From contig JALIGW010000021.1 of assembly GCA_023053685.1 (NCBI GenBank), positions 15,091,647 through 15,155,646 of the forward strand: DNA of 64,000 nucleotides. Reading direction: 5' to 3'. Of the stretch, positions 21,481 through 33,600 are shown piece after piece. The notes beneath the pieces are model-generated. The model saw only the letters and a program-made list of their open reading frames with translations, was not told the DNA's origin and did no database searches. Source of the stretch: Diadophis punctatus similis (Eukaryota; Chordata; Lepidosauria; Squamata; Dipsadidae). The position numbers and the translations under genes were made by a program. Within the stretch, counting starts at the first letter, position 1, and every line of letters starts with the position of its first letter.

Positions 21481-21607
21481 GATGAATCGACCTGCTTTCA
21501 GTGGAGAAAATGCCGGTGAGGACATGGCGGCCACAGGCAGGACTTCTATCCTCCGGCTGTCACAGAAAGAAAACGTCCCTCCCAAAGGAATAGTGAAGCC
21601 TATGAAG
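21481..21607 (+). CDS. TACC3: TACC3 exon 2 (start codon at 21482)
   Basis: Acceptor CCTTTTAG; one base precedes the ATG. 42 codons ending in frame at AAG|gtacgc. Contains [11 protein letters not shown] with a KEN degron. Confidence 0.95.
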
Positions 21608-24600
21608 GTACGCATTGATGTCTAGCAGAGCCATTTTATACCAGAAGCAGTAGGGAAAAAGGCATCTTCGGTTTTGTAGCTATCATCTTATCTGTCTATC
21701 TATCTAATCTATCGAGAGAACGCTGTATCCCAGAAGGTTCGGCTGAGTACCAGGTTAGAAGAACATAGTAGCTGGGGGTTTACAAGAGATGCATTTAGGC
21801 CCAAGTTGGCTTGGATAATTGGTATCAGCATGGGTGGGTTTTTTGTTTTGTTTTGTTTTTTAAATTTATTTGCAACTCACTTTTATTGTTTTTAGAAATA
21901 ATTCAGGGTGCCAAACATATCCAACACACTTTCCTCTTCTTATTTTCCCCACAACAACCCTGTGAGGTGGATTGGGTTGAGAGAGAGAGAAAGTGGCCCC
22001 AAATCACTCAGTTGGCTTTCGTGCCTAAAGTGGGGCTTGAACTCCCGCTTTCTAGCCTAGTGCCTTTGCCATTAGACCAACTGGCTCTAACTGTTGTGTT
22101 AGCCCAGCCACTGACACTGTAGAAGACACAGGGATACAAATAAATATTTATTGCTTAGTTTTTACTTTAGATCTGGTTTGTTTGTTTTTTAAAGTTTTCT
22201 GGATTTTTTTTAATGTGCTGGAACTTTTAACAGAACTATTTTGGCCTCCTGGTTTGAGTGTCTGTCAGCAATGGAATAGCTGAATATTAATATCCTTTTA
22301 AATATGTTTAAAAATGCAGTTGTAAGTTTTTCCCCTGCTATTCTGAACAGGGTTATTCTCTCCCCCCCCCCTTTTTTTTTTTTGCAGGTAACTTTCCAAA
22401 CACCACTGCGGGATCCTCAATCTCGCAGGATCTTGAGTCCAGATAGAAAGAAAAACTCTGAAATTTCTCTTGTCGCAGAGATTTCAGACAATCTTCTCTT
22501 GCCTACATGCACTGCTATGTGAGTAATGACTTCTCTAATACGTGTTTGGAGAATTTTTAGACCAAAAAAGTGGCAAGACTGTCTATTTTCCCAAAAGCAT
22601 GTCATTCCCTTGCAGATTTCACCCTTTGAAACAAGGAAGAGCTTCTTTCCTGTAGAAATTGGCATTTTTATCCCTTGGAAGCCTATGCGGAGAAGTAGGG
22701 ACTTGTGCTAAAAATACTTAATTGCTTAAAAACATTTTTAAATATGGTGGCTAGTCTTTGCCTTTAGATCTGGAAAGGATGGTTGCCTTAGCCTGGACCT
22801 TCTGTGGTCCAAAAATTTTGATGCTTCGTGCCTTCTCTCTGATGGGCTACGTGAAGACCCTCAACAACCAGTTGTTGAGTTGGCGTGAAGGCCTTTTTTG
22901 TTTTTCCACATATGTCAGGATTCTTTTAAGATCGTTAGTGAGTTGAGTCTAGGAACGGGTTATGCAAGGATGGTTTATATTCTGTTTTGAGCTGTTCGTT
23001 TTTACTTTACTAGACCGAATACTCTTTCTATAGAAATTAATAAAGTTCTGGACTAATAGTGGGAAGATTTCAGTTACAGCCTGTCTTAGGTATGAAGCCA
23101 CCTGTATGACTTTGCACCAGTCATTTTCATAGGTTTCTCCATGTAGTCGCCAGAGACATGTCTAATATAAAGATCCGAGAAAAATATTGTACCTTTTTGT
23201 CTTCCAGAGAAACAGTTCTTAATCTTAACATTTGGCCAATCATGTTTTCAAAATTTTAATATAGAACTTTAATATAGAGCTTTTCCGGGGGGGGGGGGGG
23301 GGATGGGATATTATGATCCTGTCTTGAAAACTGCACCAATGCATCAGATTCAGAAATTGGAGCATAATTATTCAATGTGCTACCTATATATTTGGTGTAT
23401 ATCTGTAGGGTCATCATGGTCTAGGGCAGTGGTGGCGAACCTTTTTCGGCTCGCGTGCCGAAAAAGGGGGGGGGTGCTCACGCGCGCTCGCATGCCCACA
23501 CCCATTCCCTCGCCCCCACGCATGCGCACAACACCCCCCCCATGCTGCCTCCTGCGCATGCGCACACCCCCCCACCCCCGCACAGGCCCACTTACCGGAG
23601 CCTGGAACGACGAAACGGAGCCTGGAACGATGAAACCGGCAAAGCGGAAGTGCGAAAAAACGCACTTCCGGTTTGCCGGTATGCTGTTTTTTGCACTCCG
23701 GAGGGTTCAGGGAAGCTCCCTGAAGCTCCGGAATGCAAAAAACTACAAAACGGACAAACCGGAAGTGTGGAAAAGTGCACTTCTGGTTTGTCCGTTTTGT
23801 AGTTTTTTGCATTCCGGAGCTTCAGGGAGCTTCCCTGAACCCTCCGGAGTGCAAAAAACAGCACACCGGCAAACCGGAAGTGCGTTTTTTCACACTTCCG
23901 GTTTGCCGGTGGGAACCCTCGCGTGCCGGCTTCTATGGCTCCGCGTGCCATCTCTGGCACGCATGCCATAGGTTCGCCACCACGGCTCTAGGGTCTCCAA
24001 CCTTGGCCACTTTAAGATCCGTGGACTTCAGCTCCCAGAATTCTGAGGCAGCTTGCTGGAATTCTGGGAGCTGAGGTCCACGGATTGTAAAGTGGCCACA
24101 GTTGGATAACCCTGCTCTGTGAGGTTTGTTGTTTTCTTGCAGCTGTTTCATTCAATATTTATTTCCAAATTATTCCCATGGAGTTCAGATCAGATCAGCT
24201 ATAGGTGTTCCAAAGAGTACAATCAAAGCATCCAAGGAAACAAATTCCCTGCTTCAAAAGAGACACTCAGAAGTGGGTAGCGTATGTCCTGGTCAATAAA
24301 CAGCGGACCCCATGACTGACAGCCTCTTCTCCTTGGTCTTCCTGAGTGCCAAGCAGAAGCCTCCTTTCATTCAATTTTGGTATCCTCTAAAACTAAGTAA
24401 AATGAACACTGTGTATCTTTTCAGCAGGAGTCAACCAACTATGACCCCCGAGATTACTTCAGGAAAAGAGAAGGTGCCAACAGAAGGAAAAGTCCTGATT
24501 CCTGATCTGTCAGATGATCTAAACTTCCTGTCCGCTGTCCATGAAGTTGAGCCATTTCGGAGCTCAGGCGGCCTCCTGAATTTCTCTAACGGCCAAAAAC

Positions 24601-27600
24601 TCTCCCTTTTGGAAGATTTTACTGGAGATGAAGAGCAAGATGGATTTTCCCTTTCATGTGGTTCGCTTTCCTTGCCTCAAAGCGTTCCTGAAAATACTCC
24701 CTCTGAGGAAGCAGGCTGCACAACCAGGAATCGTTTCTCCCTCCTGGACTCCTCACTGCACGATGATGACGTCTCCGAGCAAATTCTAACTTGCGATCGT
24801 ACCCCAAACCTTGTTTCTAACAGAACTTGCAGCCCTGAGCCCGTACCAATATTCTACTTACAAAATCCTCCCTTGCAGCCGGTTCAAAAATTCGGGAGCT
24901 TTGAAAATCTCAACAATGACGAAATAATGAACATTGAAAAGGAGACCAGCGCTGAAACGAGAGGGAACCGGGGTCCCAAACTCCCTGACTGCATGATCTT
25001 TGATTCTGACTTCGACAGTTTTGGGTGTGCGCCCAACATTCCAGCCACTGAATGTCCTGCACCCGGTTTAGAGAAATCTGATGTCCCAAAACATGAAGCA
25101 GAAACTCCGCAAACACAGGAACCGAAAGCACCAGATACATTTGAGACAATGGAATTAATCCCCAGCAGCCTGTAAGTATTCGGGGACTGCAGCCGGATGA
25201 ATCTTAGCCTTGAAATATAGCATGGATTGGTGAAGCACTGGTCATCAGGGAAGGCCAGAAATTTACCTTTGGGTGCAAATGAAGTGGTGTGCATCTAGTC
25301 AATTGTTCTGAGTTGCATTATCAGATTTTTTTCCCCATTTTGCTCAATATCTAGTTCTTTAGCCAGTCCAAAGTTTTGTTTAACTTCATTATGCATAGAT
25401 TTTGTCCAGTTTTTAGGAATAAACACATTTTATCAATATTGTAAACAATGTTTTCTTTTGAGCTGGAACAAACCTCTCCGCATGGAAAGTTTTAATCTGT
25501 TGGAACATATAGAACATTCTCTAAACTAGAATATTTTTTGTGTGTTTTACCATGGGAAACAATTAAGCCTCTGCTCCTTTATTTAGATTTCCAACATCAC
25601 AAAAGTAGATCAATTGATAGTACCTTCCTAGTGTTGCCTGCTGTCTAATTTTTTGAAAAAAATGGTCAGAGGGCTTATTTGAATGAAATGCTCTGCCCCA
25701 TGAAAAGGGGGAACCTGGTGGCTTCCTCTGAGCTCAAGAGTACTTAAAACCATGGTTCTGAGCCTAGAACAGCGATGGCGAACCTTTTTTGGCTCAGGAG
25801 CCAAAAAGGTGCATGCACGATAGCATGCGTGCGCGTACCCACACCCATAATGCAATGCCCTCCCCCCATGCATGTGCACAACCCCACCAACCCCCCGCTG
25901 CCCCCCCCCCCCCCATGCACACAGGCCTCAATGAAGCCTCTGGACTTCCGGTGGGCCTGTTGGGCTGTTATTGCTCTCCCAAGGGTTCAGGAAAGCCTGA
26001 AGCCTGGGGATGGCGAAAAACGGGCCAACCAGAAGTTTGGAACCAAAATGGAAGTGGAGCTGCCTTACTACTTACCTTCAGATAGTTGTAACCAGACCTC
26101 GCACACCTTTGCCCATTTCTTCTGCAGCTGGCAAGAGCTCTGGATCAATCTGGAGCTCTGTTATCGGCTGCAGAGGCCTTCAGGAAAGCCTTGCCGGCTG
26201 CAGAAGAAATGGACCGAGGTGTGGGAGGCCTGGTTGCAACTGTCCAAAGCCAAAGAAGTTCCTGAAAACCTCTGACAGGGAAAAGGAGGCTGTGGGTGAC
26301 GCACACAAGTGAACTTCCGGTTGGGCTGTTTTTCGTCGGCCCCAGGTTTCAGGAGGCTTTCCTGAAGCCTGGGGAGAGCGAAAAGAAGGCCGAAAATCAG
26401 CTGGCGCACTGGAGCTGACATAGGGCAAAGCCTCGCGTGCCCTCAGATATGGCTCCGCGTGCCACCTGTGGCATGCGTGCATAGGTTCGCCATCACTGGC
26501 CTAGAACATTTGGGGCATGCTAGTAATTTACACCGCCAGATATTTGAAAAAAAGCAAATTTCCCCCCAAATCTTACATAGAGGTAGAATGCAGAGAAAGC
26601 AGGAGAACCACAGATGTGTTGAATTGCAGATGACTTACTTAAAAAGCACAAAAGATTTGCCAGCCACCTGCAGTCCCTTGGTTGAATTTAGTAGCTACAG
26701 GAATGGAATAAAATGAAATATCAAACATTGTTGCTGTCAGGCGTTCGAATATCAACCTTCTGTGTTGCACAGGAAAGAGATTAAAGATTGGATTTTAGCG
26801 AAGAGACAGACTGTGGCTGAAAACGATGCCGGAAGTGAACCTTCAGAAGAAACCGAGGTATCGTCCCTAAAGTCATAGTTGTGTTTATGCCAGGCGGGCC
26901 TTGCAGGGAGAGAGAACGGCCACTCTCTCTGATCCTCCAATACCTGGCTCTCCACGGGCTCCCAGCAAATCACTCGATTCGATTGATTCCATAGCTGTGC
27001 ATCGGGTTGTTTGACACGTTCTCCACAGTGAAGTGGTGCTTGAGCTTGTGCTTCTGCTGATTTCAGGAGAGGCAGGGGGCTCGTCTGTGGGATTGGCCAA
27101 GCGAGATTAGCAGGACAAGACTTCTGCTAGGAAAATCTGCCTGCAGTGGAATAACCGGCCATTGTGCTGTTATAGCACCGCTCAGGCAGAGGTTTAGCCA
27201 TGTGTGCGATTGGAACTAACCGCTCTGCCTGCTGAACATGTGTCGCCCCCGCCCCCCAATATTGTTTACTTAGGGAAAGCCAAAGAGCATCTTATCTGAG
27301 GCCTCGGACCAAGAACACGTGCCTCTGAATGGGCAGCTGCCTGCAGGTGACCTATTGCCCAGGGCCCTTTGCGGAAGGACAGAACCCGGGAGCGAGAGTA
27401 ACCAGCTCTTTACAGGAGACGAAGAGTTTAGACCGGCCATGGAAGGTAGGTGTGAGTCTCAAGTGAAGATTGGAAGGTTCCCATGAGCAAAACTAAGTAA
27501 ATAGTCACATGGCCCTTTGTTTATTTGTTTTTGCTTGTTGTGTTTCAAAGAAGTTTGAAACATTATTTATACAAAGCGCACCGAAACCTTGTAGACAATA

Positions 27601-30600
27601 GCAACCAAACTAATAAACCAAAAGATTTTGCCCACTGTTTCAAAATGGAGAAGAAAACGAAGAGCTGCAACAATAACCCCGGGCAGTTTCACCAGGCAAT
27701 TTTAATGAAGGTGAAGTGAGCCACCAGGAGAAAGCCATGGTCATTTCCTCATTTAGAGAAGCAGTCGTGTTAAAGCTGTTAATCCACATTAGTAATGATT
27801 TCAGAATCGTCTTTGATTGGAAACTTTGGCAAAGTAGTTTCTGTTTGGTAACAGCAAATAGTGAAATGGATGGAATGGCCAATGGGAAGAAAGCCGGCTG
27901 TCAATTGCAGGAAGGGTTTACTTTTATTTGTCTCTGAAAGTAATTTATTCTGCAACAAATTTTTGACCTGTATTGCTGTTTCTCCTCCTAGTTCTCGGAA
28001 CCCAAATAGACTATCTGGAGCAATTTGGAATGGCCTCGGTAAGTAAGATGACTTGTTCAAGGACACTGCCCTATGCACAACCGCCCACACACACACACAC
28101 ACACAGGTGGAAAGTGGCAGCCTGTGTCGACTTCACAAGTGCGTTTCTTCCAGCTGCAAGAATCTGTCTTGAGAAAGCAGTCCCTGTTCCTGAAGTTTGA
28201 CCCTCTGCTCAGAGACAGCCCTCAGAAGGCCGGCCCTGATGCTGACCGAGCGGCTTTTCCGGTAGCTGCATTGCTTCCAAATGGGTAGGGGTTGCCTTTA
28301 TTTTGTTTTGTTTTTAGAGAGAATTTCAGAAGCTCATTTAAAGACCTCTTTAAATGCAGTATTTATATTTCAGAGTTGCCTTTCTATGACTTAAAATCTG
28401 GAAGGCCCGGACTCTCTCCTGTAAGGCACAGGTCGTCCTTGACTTATGACCCATAATTGAGCCCTAAGTTTATGTTGTTAAGTGAGATGTTTGTTAAGTG
28501 GGTTTTGTCCCATTTTACGACTTTTCTTCCCGCAGTTGTTAAGTGAATCTGTTTTCCCCATTGGCTTCGCTTGTCAGGTCACAAAAGCTGATTGCATGAT
28601 TCCCCCCCCCCCCCAGAAATTGCAACTGTCGTAAGTGTGAAAAATGGTCGTAAGTCACCTTTTTCATTGCCGTTGTAACTTTGAACGGTCACTCAATGAA
28701 CTGTTGTAAGTCGAGGATGACCTGTGCATCTAGAGAACACGGTGGCCAAAATCAAGAGTTGAAACAACCTAGTCCAGAAATGAAGTGGAATGACATGGGG
28801 GGCTTCAGCTGCCACCTTCCGGCCATCAGCCCCAGGGTTGGTCTTCCAGGGTCCGGGCCCCTGTAAGGGCTCCACAGCTGCCATCCTAGGCAGTCGGGGG
28901 CCAGACTCAGCGACCTCAACGAGGAGGATAAGCAGAAGTGTTCAAAGCCCTCCGGCTTGGCTGGCTTCCTCTTGTGAGCCAGGCAGCGTTGCCCGCTTGA
29001 CGAAGGCAAGAGACGCTGGTGTGAGAATAGAGGGTTGGCTGGTTTTGAACCATTGACCTTCTGAACCAAGTTGGAGACAGGCGGGTGCTCTTGCTACTTT
29101 CAATCACACCTGATCTACCACGTGTCTGCCATTGTTTCTTTCTGAGCAGAACTTCTACAATACCTGCCTCCACTGAAGAACAGGAAGGAAAACTGGTGGA
29201 GCTGGACTTCCTCATTTCCCCAGATCTGGTAAGTGACATCCAAATATTTCTGGAGGTTTCTTCCCTTCCATGTTTGTAGAGTGGAAGCCAACACATTTGT
29301 CAGACTTGCCTATGGAGATTCTCCGTCCTCCAGGTCATGGTTGTCCCAAAGGGGCTTTTTTCAAGGGGCATCTGGGCTTTCTTGGTTTTTCTTGGAAGAC
29401 GTTTCACGTCTTCAGCTCTTTATCATTCCTTCCATCCTTCAACATCCAGTCAGAGCTGAAGAAGCTTCTTGGGCTGAGAAGCGAAACGTCTTCCAAGAAA
29501 AACCAGAAAGTCCAGTTCCCTCTTGGGGGGGGGAAGCCCCCTTTGGGGCATTCTCAGGTTTAAAACAGCAAGGTATTGATGACAAATGAAGTTTGGCCTT
29601 CGTGCTTCCCATTTCATCCTACAGAAGATCCCAGAAGCGTCCTTAGATCTGCTCAAGACAATTGGGCAAACCTCTATTCCCACATGTGAAGATGCAAGAG
29701 ATTAGGGTTCAACTATTGGTAGTCCTTGACTTATGACCACAATTGAGCCCAACATTTCTGTTGCTAAGCGAGGTGTTTGTTCAATGAGTTTTGCCCTGTT
29801 TTACGACCTTTCTTGCCACAGCTGTTAAGTGAATCACACTGCGGTTGTTAAGTTTGTAATGCAGTTGTTAAGTGAATCTGACTTCCTCATTAACTTTGCT
29901 GGTCAGAAGGTCGCAAAAGGGGATCACGTGACCCCGGGACACTGCAACCGTCATAAGTACATGCCAGTTGCCAAGCCTCTGAATTTTGATCATATCATGA
30001 GGATGCTGAAATTGTCGTAAGTGTGGAAAGCGGTCATAAGTCACTTTTTTCAATACCGTGGTCACTAAATGAACTCTTGTAAGTCAAGGACAACCTGTAT
30101 GCCATTGAGTAAATGAGCTTTTCTTGAATAATACTGTAGATGTTCTTATAAATGGGACGTGCGTTCTGTTTCTGGCCACAGGCAAAGGCACCTGCGGGCA
30201 TCCCCACCAGTCACGAGGTGCCACCGTTCTCCTGCGCTCAGCCTTCGGAGGCTGTTGCAGATCTGCTGAGATCCACGGAGGAAGCTTTGCAGCAGGTGAA
30301 GCTTGAGAGGGATGCTACTGTCCAAAACCTTACTGCCAAGGTAAGAACTTCACTCTTGGTTTCGAACCTCCCTCCATGCCCATTCTACTGGAAATTAATA
30401 CTTCATTTTCTTACGTAAATACCATTCAATGGGTGGAGCCATCCTTTAGGCCAGGAGTCTCAAACTTGGCAACTTTAAGACTTGTGGACTTCAGCTCTCA
30501 GAATCCCCCAGCCGGAAGACTTGTGGACAGCATGTGGCGGCTGGGAAATTCTGGGAGTTGAAGTCCACAAGTCTTAAAGTGACCAAGTTTGGATACCCCT

Positions 30601-33600
30601 GCTTTAGACCAGACCTGACCATTCCATGGCCCCCCTGGGCTATATCAACCCTTTGGCTGTCCCCATCCAGCCCATGGCGGGGGCCACAGTAGCAGCGTCC
30701 CTATTGATTGGGCCCCTTGGGAAAATGAATTGGCCCCTCCTGCTCCATACCAGTTCAATGCAAGCCATGATGGAGTGAGAATAAATCTCACAGAGGTGAT
30801 GTTTGATCTTTTCCCCGGAATTCAGACATTAGAAATAAAACCGTAGTTTAAAGTTCTAATTAAAATATTTATTTCGGTACAAAACCAATAAAATCTCATT
30901 TGTTTACATGTCTGATATAAAATGCGACTTCCTCCATTGGAAGCCAGAAGAAGAAGGGAAGAACGGAGATTCAGGAATGCACACATGCGTACAAGAACAT
31001 ATCAATCACGTGCTCAGGAATAAGCCATTATATTAGATAGGGATGCAGCTCCCTGCATATACATGTAACAGGCAATAAATCACACCGTGACAAGCCATTC
31101 TGCCTTTGCCTGTAAGGTGTTATCGCTCTAAATTCTGGAAACCCCAAAAGACACAGGAACGTCTTCCGCTCGCTACTGGCTCGTTTTGCAAAGGCATCCA
31201 ATTCCTTGGCTGCCATTTGGTCCCCTCCTTGGTATGCTCAAGGGCCTTGTGGTAGATGTTTATATCATAGCAGTTTTATCACGTTCCCCCAGTGGGATTT
31301 CCATGAGAAAAGGTGGTCTCAAGAGTGCAGCTTTTCAAAGGAAGGAAGGCTGCAGTCCTAGGACTCTGCTTCTGTTGGACAAAAGTTAGGGAGGCCAGAT
31401 GAGAAGCGCTGCTCCGCTACGTTTCTTTCATTCCCTCCCTCCCTCCCTAAATCCGACAACCCACCTCCTCTTCTTGCTAAGGCCTTCTCTCTGTTTCAGC
31501 TCCAGGGAAAGGAAAAGGAGGCTCTGGAATGGAGGAAGAAGCATGACAAAATGTATGCTGAAAAGAAAGAAATGGAGTAAGTAGAAGTGGCCACGTTAGA
31601 TTTGCTTCGCAAGAGAGGCTGGGCTTTGCCTTGTTTCTTTGCTTTGAATATCTCTTTTATTGGTTGGGCTTTGCCTTGTGATGAGCAGGAGAAAGAAACT
31701 CAGCACATCTGCACCTTGGCTGAGGTTTTAGTACAGGCAGTCCTCGACTTACAACCACAACTAAGCCCAAAGTTTCTGATCTTAAGCGAGACACTTATTA
31801 AATGAGTTTTGCCTTGTTTTATGACCTTTCTTGCTAAGTGAGTCACTGCAGTTCTTAGTAACACGGTTGTTAAGTAAATGTGGTTTCCCCTGTTGACTCT
31901 GTTAGTCAGAAGGTCATCAAAGATGATCACGTGACCCCCAGGACACTGTAACTGTCATAAGTGCATGCCAGTTGCCAAGCCTCTGAATTTTAATAATATG
32001 AGGATGGGGGTGCTACAACGGTCGTAAGTGTGAACAATGGTCAAAAGTCACTTTTTTCACTGCCGTTGTAACTTTGAACGGTCACTAAACAAACTTTTGT
32101 AAGTCAAGGACTACCTGTATACGAGGGGAGGAAACTCGAGCATAATTAGACCATGCAGCAGCAATGAAAGGCGCCTTCGTTTAATCCTGCTGTCCGAAGA
32201 GCTTTGGTCTAGTTTTGGGATGCAATGAAGAATTGGCGTTTCTTTCCACAAATACCAGCAAAAGGTTCAGCCTTGGCTAACGATGGCTGGGAGGTTGCCT
32301 GCTTTTTGCTTTGCATTCGGTTATTCCAGAGATGGCTGTATTTCTATCCCTCCTTTCTTATTTTTATACCTAACCCTCCTTCCTCCTATTTTCCTCACCA
32401 CAACAACCCTGTCAGGTGGGTTGGACTGAGAGTGTCCGGCCCAATGTTACGCAGCCGGCTTTCGTGCCTTAAGACGGGACTAGAACTCCCAGTCTCCAGG
32501 TGATTGGCCCAAAGTCACCCAGCTGGCTTTGATGGCTAAGGCAGGACTAGAACTAGCCAAGTGCCTTTAACCCCCCCTGGGTTTACTCTTCCTTCTCTCA
32601 CCAGTAATCTGTAAGAGACTGTAGATGCTCCTCCTGTTTCCATTTTGGAAATTGTTTGTCTTGTCCTTCTTTTGTTTTGAGAGGACAAATAACGTTTCTT
32701 CCTTTATCTTCTCTTGATCTCCTTCTCCGCCTGGAAGGGAAAGGAATCCCCGTCTTCAGAGAATGACCATGTCTGACACTTGATGAAATATCCTGATGGC
32801 ATGTTAAAATAAATGTCTTTTGTTTTCAGAAAAATTGTGGCTGAGTTTGAGGACATCATAGTACAAGTGATGGGTAGGTTCAGATTACATGTTATAAATA
32901 CCTATTTCTGAGGAAGGAGCAACGCCCCACAGTCGCCTCTGGACTTGGCATTTTGTGCCTGAGACTTGAACACAGGAAGCGGCCTCCTCTGCAGTCGACT
33001 AGGAAACAGACTGGATGGCCAGATTGAGGGGCTGTGACGCCACACAACTTGTAGTGCCAAGTTGTTACGATCAGGGCTAAGGAAGGCTGGGAACATAATT
33101 CAGTGACACTGGGAGGGTTTCAGATCTGGAGACCCTGAGAGAGAGCCCCCTGCCCAAAATTTCTAGATTTTAAGATGTCCAGTTCCCAAGAGAGGTTGGG
33201 GGCTCCTGTCCTGGAACGTTGTGCCAATTTAACTGACTTGTTTTCCGCAGAGGATTGTCAGACCCAGAAAGAACTTGGGAAGAAAGAGCTGCAGAAAGCC
33301 TTGGATGAAAAACAGCAGGCAGTCTCTGACCTGAATGCCTTGGAAAAGTCCTTCTCTGAATTCTTCAACCGGTTTACAAAACAAAAGGAGGCCATAGAGG
33401 GCTATCAGAAGGTGAGCGGTTGGTTGTTGTTTTGGTTAAATATCTCCTGGTTAATTACACTAATTGGTCAGAAGAGAAGGGTGTCACTAAACGAACATTT
33501 ATTTTAAACAAATTCCAGTTTCTGTATCTGATCAGATATCTGGGTTTGCTCTACTGGAGAAAAACAGTTTTGCCTCAAGAAAGTTTTTGCCTCAAAAACA

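Noticed and set aside
23303..23971. 222-codon plus frame and its minus counterparts
   Set aside because: They run over the palindromic hAT element, so the same peptide appears on both strands; not a gene.
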